Shown: positions 25,354 through 33,610 of the stretch, piece after piece | Numbering within the stretch: position 1 is the first letter of the stretch | Layout of the letters: each line of letters begins with the position of its first letter | Assembly: GCF_001417775.1 (NCBI RefSeq) | Contig: NZ_BBZJ01000026.1 | Location: 123,375-187,374, forward strand | Source: Streptomyces sp. TP-A0356 | GTDB lineage: Bacteria; Actinomycetota; Actinomycetes; Streptomycetales; Streptomycetaceae | DNA length: 64,000 bases | Direction of reading: 5' to 3' | The notes under the pieces: generated by a model | Databases searched by the model: none | Seen by the model: only the letters and a program-made list of their open reading frames with translations | What the model was told of the DNA's origin: nothing | Program-made: the position numbers and the translations under genes

Positions 25354-26817
25354 TCACCGGGCCCGGGCGGCGTCCGCCCGACGCCCGGTGGTCGCGGCCA
25401 GCACCGACGCCAGCAGGAACGCCACCGCCGCGATGACCGCGGACGCGTGCAGCCCGCCGATCATGCCGCCCGTCGCGCCGAGCAGCGTGCCGAAGAGGGC
25501 CACACCCATGGCGCTGCCCACCTGGCGGGACACGTTGAACACCGCTGACGCCACGCCGGCCTTGTCCGCAGGGCTCGCCTCCATGATCGCCACGGTGGCG
25601 GCCACGACGGTGACGGGCGTCGCCAGGCCCGTGGCCATGAGCGCGAAGAGCAGCACGGGGTAGGGGGTGTCGGGGCCGGCCGCCAACCAGCCCAGGAAAC
25701 CGGCGCTCCCGAGCAGCAGCGCGCCGGCCATGGGCAGGTACGGACCGCTGCGGGCGGTCAGGCGGCTCGACAGCGGCGCCGCGAGGAAGCCCATGCAGAC
25801 CGAGGGCAGCAGGGCGAAGCCGGTGCTCAACGCGCTGAGTTGACGTTCCTGCTGAAAGTACAGCGTGGCGACGAAGAGCAGCCCGTAGTAGCCGAAGCTG
25901 AGCAGCAGGCCGATGAGGTTCGTCGCGGTGAGCCGGATCTCGCGGAAGAGCGACAGCGGCAGCAGCGGCCGCCTGCCCTCCGGCCGCAGGGCAGCGCCCT
26001 TCTCCAGACGCAGTTCGACGGCGACGAACGCGGCCAGGGACACGACGCCCCCCGCGAACAGCGTCAGCACCTCCGGCGAGGACCACCCTGCGGTCCCCGC
26101 CTCGTTGAGCGCACCAGCCACCCCGAGCAGCCCGACCACGCCGAGCAGCAGACCGGCCGGGTCCATTCGGCCCGGCCGGGCCCGTCGGCCGGGGGCCGGC
26201 ACATGACGCAGGGTCAGCAGCACCGCCACCGCGGCCACGGGCAGGTTGACCCAGAACACCGAACGCCAGTCGAAGCCCGAGACCAGCAGGCCGCCGACCG
26301 CGGGTCCGGCACCGAAGGCGACCGCTGAGACGAGCCCCCAGTAGCCGACGGCCCGGGCACGCTGGGCCCGGTCGGGGTAGGCGGCCTGCAACAGGGCGAA
26401 CGACGCGGGGACCAGCAGCGCGGCCCCGGCACCCTGAGCCAGCCGGGCCGCGATCAGGACCTGCGCCGAGGGCGCCACCCCGCAGCCCACCGAGGCGGCC
26501 GCGAAGACCCCCAGGCCCGCGAGGAACAGCGTGCGGTGCCCGAAACGGTCACCGAGTCCGCCGCCGAGCAGCAGCAGCCCGGCGAAGAAGGCGCTGTAGC
26601 CGTCGACGATCCACTGCATGTCCGACGGACCGGCGTGCAGCGAGTCCTGGATGGAGGGCACGGCCACGTTCACGACCGTGACGTCGAGCATCACCAGGAA
26701 GTAACCGAGACTCAGTGCGACGAGCGGCGGCAGCGAGAGGGACGGCCGGCCGGGTGGCGGGTCGGCGGAGGCGACGGGCGTTCGCGTGGGGGAGAAGGAG
26801 GGATCCGTGGAGGTCAT
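25354..26817 (-). CDS. MFS drug exporter, DHA2 (EmrB/QacA) type
   Basis: 487 residues with about 14 hydrophobic segments. Signature 'YFLVMLDVTVVNVAVPSIQ' (motif D1 of the 14-TM family) is in TM1, 'GDRFGHRTLFLAG' (motif A) follows TM2, and 'RLAQGAGAALLVPASFALL' is the motif B region with its Arg. It is expected to use the proton gradient to expel a small molecule from the cytoplasm. As the only transporter in the island it is the candidate product exporter or self-resistance determinant. It is divergent from an ArsR-type gene, with a 20-bp palindrome between them, a classic repressor-controlled pump arrangement. Confidence 0.92.
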   Translation of the reverse strand: MTSTDPSFSPTRTPVASADPPPGRPSLSLPPLVALSLGYFLVMLDVTVVNVAVPSIQDSLHAGPSDMQWIVDGYSAFFAGLLLLGGGLGDRFGHRTLFLAGLGVFAAASVGCGVAPSAQVLIAARLAQGAGAALLVPASFALLQAAYPDRAQRARAVGYWGLVSAVAFGAGPAVGGLLVSGFDWRSVFWVNLPVAAVAVLLTLRHVPAPGRRARPGRMDPAGLLLGVVGLLGVAGALNEAGTAGWSSPEVLTLFAGGVVSLAAFVAVELRLEKGAALRPEGRRPLLPLSLFREIRLTATNLIGLLLSFGYYGLLFVATLYFQQERQLSALSTGFALLPSVCMGFLAAPLSSRLTARSGPYLPMAGALLLGSAGFLGWLAAGPDTPYPVLLFALMATGLATPVTVVAATVAIMEASPADKAGVASAVFNVSRQVGSAMGVALFGTLLGATGGMIGGLHASAVIAAVAFLLASVLAATTGRRADAARAR

Positions 26818-26840
26818 GTGATCCAGTCTCGGGGTGCAAA

Positions 26841-26860
26841 ACTTCGTCGTCCGTCGAAGT
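26841..26860. promoter_or_regulatory. 20-bp palindrome between MFS and ArsR-type genes, candidate operator
   Basis: ACTTCGTCGTCCGTCGAAGT pairs with its own complement at 16 of 20 positions, including perfect ACTTCG/CGAAGT ends. It sits in the 65-bp divergent promoter, 23 bp from each start codon, and is the probable binding site of the ArsR-type repressor. Confidence 0.7.
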
Positions 26861-26882
26861 GTTGCCGGACTACGCTTGCCGC

Positions 26883-27665
26883 ATGGCCAAGACGATGACC
26901 GGTCGACGCCGGGACCAAATACACCATCAGCCCGACATCGCTCGGGCCGCCGGCCTGATCGCCGATCCCTCCCGCGCCCGGATGCTGAAGGCGCTCAGCG
27001 ACGGCCGCGCACTGCCCGCCGGCCTGCTCGCCGCAGAGGCGGGCGTGAGCGCCGCGACGGCGAGTGCCCATCTGAGCAAGCTCGTCGAGGCACGCCTGGT
27101 CGGCGTGGAGAGCGCGGGCCGGTGCCGCTACTACCGCCTGGCCAACCCTGACATCAGCCTCGCCCTGGAGGCGCTGGCCGTCATCGCGCCGCCCCTCCCG
27201 GTCACCTCGCTGCGCGAGAGCAGCACCGCCGGCGCCCTGCGCCGTTCCCGCACGTGTTATGACCATCTCGCCGGCCAACTGGGCGTGGGCTTGCTGGAGT
27301 CCCTGCTCAAGGACGGCCTGCTCGCCGGACACGACGGCACCCACCGACCCGACGAGGCGGTGCGCGACGGCGCGACCGGATACGGACACGACTTCGACTA
27401 CCGGCTCACCGAGACCGGCCAGGAGACGCTGGTCCGGTTCGGGGTCGACGTGACCCGGCTGCCGGCCCGCCGCCCCCTGATCCGCTACTGCGTGGACTGG
27501 AGCGAGCAGCGCCACCACCTCGCGGGTGCGGTGGGCGCGGCGCTGACCGCCCGGCTCTTCGAGTTGCGCTGGCTGCGCTACGGCTCCAGCCCCCGGGTCG
27601 TCCATGTGACCGAGGACGGCGCCGACGGCCTGGCCGGCACCTTCGGGCTGCGGCTGGCGGACTGA
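26883..27665 (+). CDS. ArsR/SmtB family transcriptional regulator with C-terminal extension
   Basis: 260 residues from the ATG at 26883. Residues about 15-90 are an ArsR winged helix: 'IARAAGLIADPSRARMLKALSDGRALPAGLLAAEAGVS', then 'TASAHLSKLVEARLV' and 'GRCRYYRLANPD'. The known metal-binding CxC of ArsR is absent, so it probably senses an organic ligand. The remaining 160 residues include 'SRTCYDHLAGQLGVGLLESLLKDGLL', typical of long ArsR proteins found beside MFS pumps. Divergent transcription from the exporter and the palindrome between them suggest that it represses both until the island product, or a toxic mimic, accumulates. Confidence 0.9.
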   Translation: MAKTMTGRRRDQIHHQPDIARAAGLIADPSRARMLKALSDGRALPAGLLAAEAGVSAATASAHLSKLVEARLVGVESAGRCRYYRLANPDISLALEALAVIAPPLPVTSLRESSTAGALRRSRTCYDHLAGQLGVGLLESLLKDGLLAGHDGTHRPDEAVRDGATGYGHDFDYRLTETGQETLVRFGVDVTRLPARRPLIRYCVDWSEQRHHLAGAVGAALTARLFELRWLRYGSSPRVVHVTEDGADGLAGTFGLRLAD

Positions 27666-27696
27666 CCGCCCAAGGGCACCTCCACCTCGGCCGATC

Positions 27697-27823
27697 GGCG
27701 TACTCCTGCGGAGGAGTGGACCCCGGCGTTTCCTCCGATGAGCGATGACGTGCCGCCCTCTCCCGCCCAAGCTGGGTCGGGCCTGGGAACCAGCGCACGA
27801 CGCCGGCCCCGCAGGAGTACTCC
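27697..27823. repeat. Separated inverted repeat between ArsR and cupin genes
   Basis: GGCGTACTCCTGCGG at 27697-27711 and the complement of 27809-27823 agree at 14 of 15 positions. The left arm also folds locally (ACTCCT/AGGAGT, 27702-27717). It might be a terminator plus operator, or the worn ends of a small element. Confidence 0.4.
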
Positions 27824-27852
27824 CACCGGTAGAAGCAGAGGAGAACACCGAC

Positions 27853-28254
27853 GTGCCCACTACGCCGAACCCCGTCGGCAACCGCACGGACCGCAGCGTG
27901 ACGGTGCTGCGCGACCTGCTGTCCCCCGAGGCGCTGGACTCCGTCGAGTGGAAGCGCTGGATCGAGCCGGGCCGTACCGGCACAGCGATCCACGCCCTGT
28001 ACGAGACCGATGACGACCGGCCGGCGACGGCCCAGCTCATCCGCTTCGATCCGGGGTCCCACGGAGATCTGCACGAGCACCTGGGCTACGAGCTGATGTT
28101 CGTCCTCCAGGGGGAGTTCCTCAACGACAACGGCGACCGGTACCGGGTCGGCGACCTGGTCATCGAGGAGCCGGGAAGTGTCCACCGCATCAGCACGGAG
28201 ACGGGCTGCACGCTGCTCGGCATCCGTGAGGCCCCGGTCGTACCGAAGGACTGA
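27853..28254 (+). CDS. Cupin domain protein (ChrR-like)
   Basis: 133 residues from the GTG at 27853 after AGAGGAGAA; the longer frame upstream has no similarity. A single cupin barrel covers residues about 35-125: 'RFDPGSHGDLHEHLGYELMFVLQGEF' holds the His/His/Glu ligands and 'VIEEPGSVHRISTETGC' the last His. The sequence resembles the ChrR anti-sigma-type cupins. Here it is free-standing and is followed, 8 bp later, by aroF, so it belongs to the aro operon. It may be a metal-dependent enzyme, such as an isomerase or oxygenase of the pathway, or a sensor. Evidence for a specific function is lacking. Confidence 0.8.
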   Translation: MPTTPNPVGNRTDRSVTVLRDLLSPEALDSVEWKRWIEPGRTGTAIHALYETDDDRPATAQLIRFDPGSHGDLHEHLGYELMFVLQGEFLNDNGDRYRVGDLVIEEPGSVHRISTETGCTLLGIREAPVVPKD

Positions 28255-28262
28255 GGGACGGA

Positions 28263-29600
28263 GTGAACCCCGACAGCCTCACCAAGCCCTGGCAGTCCCT
28301 GCCCGCGGCGCAGCAGCCCGAGTACCCCGACCCGGAGGCTCTGCGCAAGGTGATCGCGGACCTCGAGTCGTTTCCGCCGCTCGTCTTCGCGGGCGAGTGT
28401 GACCAGTTGCGCGCCCGGATGGCATCCGTCGCCGAGGGGAAGGCGTTCCTCCTCCAGGGCGGCGACTGCGCCGAGGCCTTCGACGCGGTGTCGGCCGACC
28501 ACATCCGCAACAAGCTGAAGACGCTGCTCCAGATGGGCGCCGTGCTGACGTACGCCGCGTCCGTGCCCGTGGTCAAGGTGGGCCGGATCGCCGGCCAGTA
28601 CTCCAAGCCGCGTTCCAGGCCGACCGAGACCCGCGACGGGGTGACCCTGCCCAGCTACCGGGGTGACTCGGTGAACGGTCAGGCGTTCACCGAGGCGGCC
28701 CGTGTCCCGGATCCGGAGCGGCTGAAGCGGATGTACCACGCGTCCGCCTCGACGCTGAACCTGGTGCGCGCCTTCACCACCGGTGGCTACGCCGACCTGC
28801 GCCAGGTGCACGCCTGGAACCAGGACTTCGTGAAGTCCTCCCCGTCCGGCCAGCGCTACGAGCAGCTCGCCCGCGAGATCGACGACGCGCTGAACTTCAT
28901 GCACGCCTGCGGGGCCGATCCGGAGGAGTTCAGGACGGTCGAGTTCTTCTCCTCCCATGAGGCGCTGCTGCTCGACTACGAGTCCGCCCTCACGCGCGTG
29001 GACTCGCGCACCGGGCGGCTCTACAACGTGTCGGCGCACATGGTGTGGATCGGTGAGCGCACACGTCAGCTGGAGGGAGCGCACGTGGAGTTCGCCTCGC
29101 GGATCCGCAACCCGATCGGGGTGAAGCTCGGCCCGAGCACCAAGGCGGACGAGGCACTGACCCTGATCGACCGCCTGGACCCGGAGCGCGAACCCGGTCG
29201 GCTGACCTTCATCACCCGGATGGGCTCGGACAAGGTCCGCGACAGGCTCCCCGAGCTCGTGGAGAAGGTCACGGCGTCGGGCGCGGTGGTGGCCTGGGTG
29301 TGTGACCCGATGCACGGCAACACCTTCGAGGCGGCCTCCGGGCACAAGACCCGTCGCTTCGACGACGTGCTGGACGAGGTCAAGGGCTTCTTCGAGGTCC
29401 ACAAGGCCCTCGGCACCCATCCGGGCGGCATCCACGTCGAGCTCACCGGCGACGACGTCACCGAGTGCACGGGCGGCGGCGACGAGATCCTGGTTGACGA
29501 CCTGCACCAGCGCTACGAGACCGCCTGCGACCCGCGCCTGAACCGCAGACAGTCGCTGGACCTGGCCTTCCTCGTCGCCGAGATGTACCGGGACCAGTGA
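28263..29600 (+). CDS. aroF: 3-deoxy-7-phosphoheptulonate (DAHP) synthase, class II
   Basis: 445 residues from the GTG at 28263. All class II hallmarks are intact: 'FLLQGGDCAEAF' (metal Cys69), 'FFSSHEALLLDYE', 'NPIGVKLGPS' (phosphate Lys), 'FITRMGSDKV', 'CDPMHGNT' (metal His), 'HVELTGDDVTEC' (metal Glu) and 'ACDPRLNRRQSLDLAF' (metal Asp). It condenses PEP and erythrose 4-phosphate, committing carbon to the shikimate pathway. It heads a coupled aroF-aroC-aroK set with TGATG and GTGA overlaps. The three together provide the entry step, a middle kinase and the last step to chorismate; aroB, aroD/Q, aroE and aroA are not in the window. Confidence 0.95.
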   Translation: MNPDSLTKPWQSLPAAQQPEYPDPEALRKVIADLESFPPLVFAGECDQLRARMASVAEGKAFLLQGGDCAEAFDAVSADHIRNKLKTLLQMGAVLTYAASVPVVKVGRIAGQYSKPRSRPTETRDGVTLPSYRGDSVNGQAFTEAARVPDPERLKRMYHASASTLNLVRAFTTGGYADLRQVHAWNQDFVKSSPSGQRYEQLAREIDDALNFMHACGADPEEFRTVEFFSSHEALLLDYESALTRVDSRTGRLYNVSAHMVWIGERTRQLEGAHVEFASRIRNPIGVKLGPSTKADEALTLIDRLDPEREPGRLTFITRMGSDKVRDRLPELVEKVTASGAVVAWVCDPMHGNTFEAASGHKTRRFDDVLDEVKGFFEVHKALGTHPGGIHVELTGDDVTECTGGGDEILVDDLHQRYETACDPRLNRRQSLDLAFLVAEMYRDQ

Positions 29601-30784
29601 TGGGCAGGTTGCGCTGGCTGACCGCGGGGGAGTCCCACGGTCCCGCAATCGTCACGACGCTGGAGGGCCTTCCCGCCGGCGTGCCGATCACCACGGAGTT
29701 GGTGGCGGATCACCTGGCGCGGCGGCGGCTGGGCCATGGCCGTGGTGCGCGGATGAAGTTCGAGCGGGACGAGGTCACCTTGCTGGGTGGCGTCCGGCAC
29801 GGTCTCACCCTGGGCTCCCCGGTGGCGATCATGGTCGGGAACACCGAGTGGCCCAAGTGGGAACAGGTCATGGCGGCCGACCCGGTGGACCCCGAGGTGC
29901 TCGCGGGACTGGCCCGCAACGCGCCGCTGACCCGGCCGCGCCCCGGGCACGCCGACCTCGCCGGTATGCAGAAGTACGGATTCGACGAGGCGCGGCCGAT
30001 CCTGGAGCGCGCGTCGGCCCGTGAGACCGCGGCGCGTGTGGCGCTCGGCGCGGTGGCCCGGTCGTACCTGAAGCAGACCGCGGGCATCGAGATCGTCTCG
30101 CACGTCGTCGAACTGGCGTCGACGAAGGCCCCGTACGGCGTCTACCCGACGCCGGCGGACGTGGAGAAGCTGGACGCCGACCCGGTGCGCTGCCTGGACG
30201 CGGACACGTCGAAGGCGATGGTCGCGGAGATCGACCAGGCCCACAAGGACGGCGACACCCTCGGTGGCGTGGTCGAGGTCCTCGCCTACGGCGTGCCCGT
30301 CGGCCTCGGCTCGCACGTCCACTGGGACCGCCGGCTCGACGCGCGGCTCGCCGCCGGGCTCATGGGCATCCAGGCGATCAAGGGCGTCGAGGTCGGCGAC
30401 GGCTTCGAGCTGGCCCGGGTGCCGGGCTCCAAGGCGCACGACGAGATCGTGACGACGGCCGACGGCATCAAGCGGGCGACCGGCCGCTCCGGCGGCACCG
30501 AGGGCGGGCTGTCCACCGGCGAGCTGCTGCGCGTCCGCGCCGCGATGAAGCCCATCGCGACCGTGCCCCGCGCGCTGCGGACCGTCGACGTCTCCACGGG
30601 CGAGCCGACGCAGGCGCACCACCAGCGCTCCGACGTGTGCGCGGTCCCGGCGGCCGGCATCGTCGCCGAGGCGATGGTCGCGCTCGTCCTGGCGGACGCG
30701 GTGGCGGAGAAGTTCGGCGGGGACAGCGTGCCGGAGACCTGCCGCAACGTGCGGTCCTACCTCGACGCCCTGGAGATCCGGTGA
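29600..30784 (+). CDS. aroC: Chorismate synthase
   Basis: 394 residues; the ATG at 29600 shares its A with the aroF stop. Signature regions are 'GRLRWLTAGESHGPAIV', 'RARPGHAD'-type segment 'TRPRPGHADLAGMQKYG', 'RASARETAARVALGAVAR' and 'GRSGGTEGGLSTGELLRVRAAMKPI'. It converts 5-enolpyruvylshikimate 3-phosphate to chorismate using reduced FMN. Length is normal. It is probably a second copy dedicated to the island, because Streptomyces carry aroC with aroB and aroK in the primary locus. That cannot be verified from this window. Confidence 0.96.
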   Translation: MGRLRWLTAGESHGPAIVTTLEGLPAGVPITTELVADHLARRRLGHGRGARMKFERDEVTLLGGVRHGLTLGSPVAIMVGNTEWPKWEQVMAADPVDPEVLAGLARNAPLTRPRPGHADLAGMQKYGFDEARPILERASARETAARVALGAVARSYLKQTAGIEIVSHVVELASTKAPYGVYPTPADVEKLDADPVRCLDADTSKAMVAEIDQAHKDGDTLGGVVEVLAYGVPVGLGSHVHWDRRLDARLAAGLMGIQAIKGVEVGDGFELARVPGSKAHDEIVTTADGIKRATGRSGGTEGGLSTGELLRVRAAMKPIATVPRALRTVDVSTGEPTQAHHQRSDVCAVPAAGIVAEAMVALVLADAVAEKFGGDSVPETCRNVRSYLDALEIR

Positions 30785-31314
30785 GCGCGGCACCCGCGGT
30801 CGTCCTCGTCGGCCCGATGGGGGTGGGAAAGTCCACCGTCGGGCAGCTGCTGGCCGAGCGGCTGGGTGTCGGCTACCGCGACACGGACGACGACATCGTG
30901 GCCGAGCAGGGCCGCAGCATTGCGGAGATCTTCGTGGACGAGGGCGAGTCCTTCTTCCGTGCGCTCGAGAAGCAGGCCGTGCGACGGGCGGTCGCCGAGC
31001 ACCGCGGTGTGCTGGCCCTGGGCGGCGGCGCGATCCTGGACGAGGACACCCGCGCCCTGCTCGCCGGACAGCGGGTGGTCCACCTCTCGATGGACGTCGA
31101 GGAGGCGGTGCGGCGCACCGGCCTCAGCACGGCCCGCCCCCTGCTCGCCGTCAACCCGCGCCGACAGTGGCGTGAGCTGATGGAGGCACGCCGCCATCTG
31201 TACGAAGAGGTCGCCACGGCCGTCGTTTCCACCGACGCCCGGAGCCCCGAAGAGGTGACCCGAGCCGTTCTGGACGCAGTGGAGTTGAAGCAAGCACGAG
31301 CAGCGAGACAGTGA
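30781..31314 (+). CDS. aroK: Shikimate kinase
   Basis: 177 residues from the GTG at 30781, overlapping the aroC stop (GTGA). The P-loop is 'LVGPMGVGKSTVGQLLAERL', the shikimate-binding Asp lies in 'GYRDTDDDIVAEQG', followed by 'IFVDEGESFFRALEKQAV', 'VLALGGGAILDEDTR' and 'RPLL' in the lid region. It phosphorylates shikimate at O3. It is the last gene of the island; the right-hand tdk repeat begins 100 bp downstream. A frameshifted fragment of a different shikimate kinase gene occurs at 57211. Confidence 0.95.
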   Translation: MSAAPAVVLVGPMGVGKSTVGQLLAERLGVGYRDTDDDIVAEQGRSIAEIFVDEGESFFRALEKQAVRRAVAEHRGVLALGGGAILDEDTRALLAGQRVVHLSMDVEEAVRRTGLSTARPLLAVNPRRQWRELMEARRHLYEEVATAVVSTDARSPEEVTRAVLDAVELKQARAARQ

Positions 31315-31413
31315 CCCCGATCCAGGGCGGCGGCACGGCGGGCAGCGTGTCGTCGGCTCTGTGGCGTGCTCACAGCAACACTTCACGGTTCCCGCGGACG
31401 GCCCTCAGCAGCA

Positions 31414-31524
31414 GTCCGCGGACGAAGTGGGCTACGAGGTGCACTGCCGTCGCCACCACCGGCGCCGTATGACGGCGGCGACGGCCCGCGCGGCGGCGCT
31501 CTCCCCGGACGTCCTGCCGGTGTC
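31414..31524 (+). repeat. Right 111-bp direct repeat flanking the island
   Basis: This is the second copy of the tdk 3' segment, 109 of 111 bases identical to 10632-10742 and in the same orientation. Confidence 0.95.
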
Positions 31525-31534
31525 GTCAACCTGA
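31415..31534 (+). pseudogene. tdk: Displaced 3' fragment of thymidine kinase
   Basis: Starting at TCC GCG GAC GAA GTG, this segment still reads in frame as the C-terminal 39 residues of thymidine kinase, ending LSPDVLPVSST and TGA at 31532-31534. It has no start codon or upstream tdk body. It differs from the functional gene by Leu to His ahead of the zinc-site cysteine, Thr to Ala, and the final residue. It is most simply the original tdk end, left behind when the island was inserted. Confidence 0.88.
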
Positions 31535-31558
31535 CGTTCCAGCGCTTCACCCGGGCGT

Positions 31559-32362
31559 TCAGTCGGGCGGGCTGACGACCGAGAAGGTCGCCCCCTCCGG
31601 ATCCGCGAGCGTGACCATACGGCCCAGCGCCATGGTGCAGGCGGGGCGGACGACATGACCGCCGAGCTCGGCGACCCGCTCGGACGTCGCGTCGATGTCG
31701 GCGACCTGGAAGTACGTCATCCAGTGGGCGCCCCGGTCGCGGGGCAGGGCGTGCCCCACGCCGTGGATGCCGGCGACCGGGCGGCCCTCGATGTGCAGGG
31801 TGAGGTAGTCGAAGTCGGGGGAGACGACCGGCTCCTCCTCGTAGCCGAAGACGGTCCGGTAGAACTTGGCGACGCTCGCCGTGTCGTAGGTGAGCAGCTC
31901 GTTCCAGGCGGGGGTGCCCGGGACGCCCGTCAGACCGATGCCGAGGTGCTCGGCCGCCTGCCAGATGCCGAACACCGCGCCCATCGGGTCGGAGGCGATC
32001 GCCAGCCGCCCGGCCTCGGCCGCGTCCAGCGGGCCGACGCCCACGGTTCCTCCGCAGCTCCTCACCGCCTCGGCGGTCGCGTCCACGTCGTCCGAGCCGA
32101 GGTACGGCGTCCAGGCGATCGGCAGATGGCGGTCCAGCGGCAGCTGGCCGATGCCCGCCACCTCGTAGCCGTCCAGCAGGGCCCGCACGTAGGGCCCCAG
32201 GGGCTGTGGTCCAGGCCGGAACTCCCAGCCGAACAGCGCCCGGTAGAACTCCTGGGTCGTGGCCATCCCGTGCACCATCAGAGTCACCCAGCACGGTGTG
32301 CCGGGCGCGTGCCAATCGTGCGTTGTGCCGTTCAGGCCCGCCGACCCCCGTACCTCGGTCAT
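31559..32362 (-). CDS. VOC family (glyoxalase/bleomycin-resistance fold) protein, two-domain
   Basis: 267 residues from the ATG at 32362 behind GAGGAGAGAG. Two tandem VOC domains (about 15-130 and 145-262) are each announced by the beta-alpha-beta motif: 'VTLMVHGMATTQEFYRALFGWEF' and 'LTYDTASVAKFYRTVFGYEE'. Each ends with a segment like 'SDPMGAVFGIWQA' or 'ADPEGATFSVVSPPD'. The family includes glyoxalases, dioxygenases and drug-binding proteins; metal ligands are not clearly conserved, so a binding role is possible. It lies just outside the right repeat and probably neighboured tdk before the island arrived. Confidence 0.88.
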   Translation of the reverse strand: MTEVRGSAGLNGTTHDWHAPGTPCWVTLMVHGMATTQEFYRALFGWEFRPGPQPLGPYVRALLDGYEVAGIGQLPLDRHLPIAWTPYLGSDDVDATAEAVRSCGGTVGVGPLDAAEAGRLAIASDPMGAVFGIWQAAEHLGIGLTGVPGTPAWNELLTYDTASVAKFYRTVFGYEEEPVVSPDFDYLTLHIEGRPVAGIHGVGHALPRDRGAHWMTYFQVADIDATSERVAELGGHVVRPACTMALGRMVTLADPEGATFSVVSPPD

Positions 32363-32680
32363 GGTCACTCTCTCCTCGGCCCCTGGTGATGGCCGTTCAA
32401 CCTCCGCGTGCGTGCACAGGTGCCGCGCAACGCGCCCGCGCACGCCCCGTGGCGATGTCGCCACCACCGGTCGCCACGTCCTCCGGCCGCCGTCGCGTGC
32501 CGCCCGCGGCCGGAGAATGCTGATGTCCTGTTGCCTGTCCGTTGCGGTGTGGTTGCCGCGCAGCGCCGTCGGCTGCACGGCGTGTGCCCGGCCCCGTACA
32601 CCGGGTGATCGGACCTGTCCGGCCGAGCAGAGTAGCCGGACCTGGGCTACGCGGCCACCCCGTGCGCGAGGATGGGGGCC
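32363..32680. other. Divergent spacer between the VOC and sulfurtransferase genes
   Basis: 318 bases without a recognisable gene or strong hairpin; it must contain the two divergent promoters. Confidence 0.5.
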
Positions 32681-33532
32681 ATGAAAGCCATCATCTCCGC
32701 ATCCGAACTCGCGAGCGAGTTGGCGGGACCGCGGCCGCCGACGCTCCTGGACATCCGGTGGCAGCTGACCGCCCCGACGGCGGCGGGCGCGCCTGCCTTC
32801 GACGGCCGTGCCGCCCACGCGGCCGGGCACATTCCGGGCGCCGTCTTCGTGGACCTGGACGCCGACCTCGCGGGTCCGCCGGGCCCCGCCGGCAGGCACC
32901 CCCTGCCCGACACGGAGCGTTTCGGCGCGGCCATGCGGGCCGCCGGAGTCTGCGCGGACCGGCCGGTCGTCGTGTACGACGGCGGGCAGGGCTGGGCCGC
33001 CGCACGCGCGTGGTGGATGCTGCGCTGGACGGACCACCCGGATGTGCGGGTGCTCGACGGTGGCCTGGCCGCCTGGGGCGGGCCACTGGCCTCCGGGACC
33101 GAGGAGCCGGCCCCCGGTGACTTCCGGCCGGTGCCGGGCGCGCTGCCGCTGCTGGACGCGGACGGCGCCGCGTCGCTCGCCCGGACGGGGCTGCTTCTGG
33201 ACGCGCGTGCGGGCGAGCGCTACCGCGGCGAGGTCGAGCCGATCGACCCTGTGGGCGGTCATATCCCCGGTGCGGTGTCGGCGCCGACGGCTGAGAACGT
33301 GACGGAGACCGGTCACCTCCGGTCCGCGAACGAACTCGCCGAGCGCTTCAAGTCGCTGGGCATCACGGAGGGCACCGAGGTCGGCGTGTACTGCGGATCG
33401 GGTGTCTCCGCCGCGCACGAGGTACTGGCGCTGACGGTCGCCGGAATTCCGGCGGCGCTGTACGTGGGGTCGTGGTCGGAGTGGTCTGCGCACGGCGGCC
33501 GCCCCGTGGCGGTCGGGCCGGACCCGCAGTGA
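32681..33532 (+). CDS. Rhodanese-type sulfurtransferase (two-domain)
   Basis: 283 residues; the ATG at 32681 is preceded by GAGGATGGGGG. Two rhodanese domains are present. The first (about 5-125) begins 'LLDIRWQL' and has 'HIPGAVFVDLD' but no catalytic Cys, ending 'VVVYDGGQGWAAARAWWMLRW'. The second carries 'LLDARAGERYRGEVEPIDPVGGHIPGA' and the active-site loop 'VYCGSGVSA'. That CGSGVxA loop is typical of 3-mercaptopyruvate sulfurtransferases rather than thiosulfate sulfurtransferases (CRxGxR). It is expected in cytoplasmic sulfur transfer or cyanide detoxification. A strong terminator separates it from the convergent sepH. Confidence 0.9.
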   Translation: MKAIISASELASELAGPRPPTLLDIRWQLTAPTAAGAPAFDGRAAHAAGHIPGAVFVDLDADLAGPPGPAGRHPLPDTERFGAAMRAAGVCADRPVVVYDGGQGWAAARAWWMLRWTDHPDVRVLDGGLAAWGGPLASGTEEPAPGDFRPVPGALPLLDADGAASLARTGLLLDARAGERYRGEVEPIDPVGGHIPGAVSAPTAENVTETGHLRSANELAERFKSLGITEGTEVGVYCGSGVSAAHEVLALTVAGIPAALYVGSWSEWSAHGGRPVAVGPDPQ

Positions 33533-33542
33533 ACACGAAGGA

Positions 33543-33571
33543 GGGGTCCATGCCGTCGCGGCATGGACCCC
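33543..33571. terminator. Bidirectional terminator between sulfurtransferase gene and sepH
   Basis: A perfect 13-bp stem, GGGGTCCATGCCG with its complement, has a 3-nt TCG loop and is placed between convergent genes. Confidence 0.9.
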
Positions 33572-33610
33572 TTCCGGGTCGGACCGGTGCGGTGCCCGGC
33601 CGAGCGCCGA

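Noticed and set aside
27697..27823. Terminal inverted repeats of a small insertion sequence
   Set aside because: Only 15 bp match, no target duplication is seen and nothing resembling a transposase lies between. Kept only as a low-confidence repeat.
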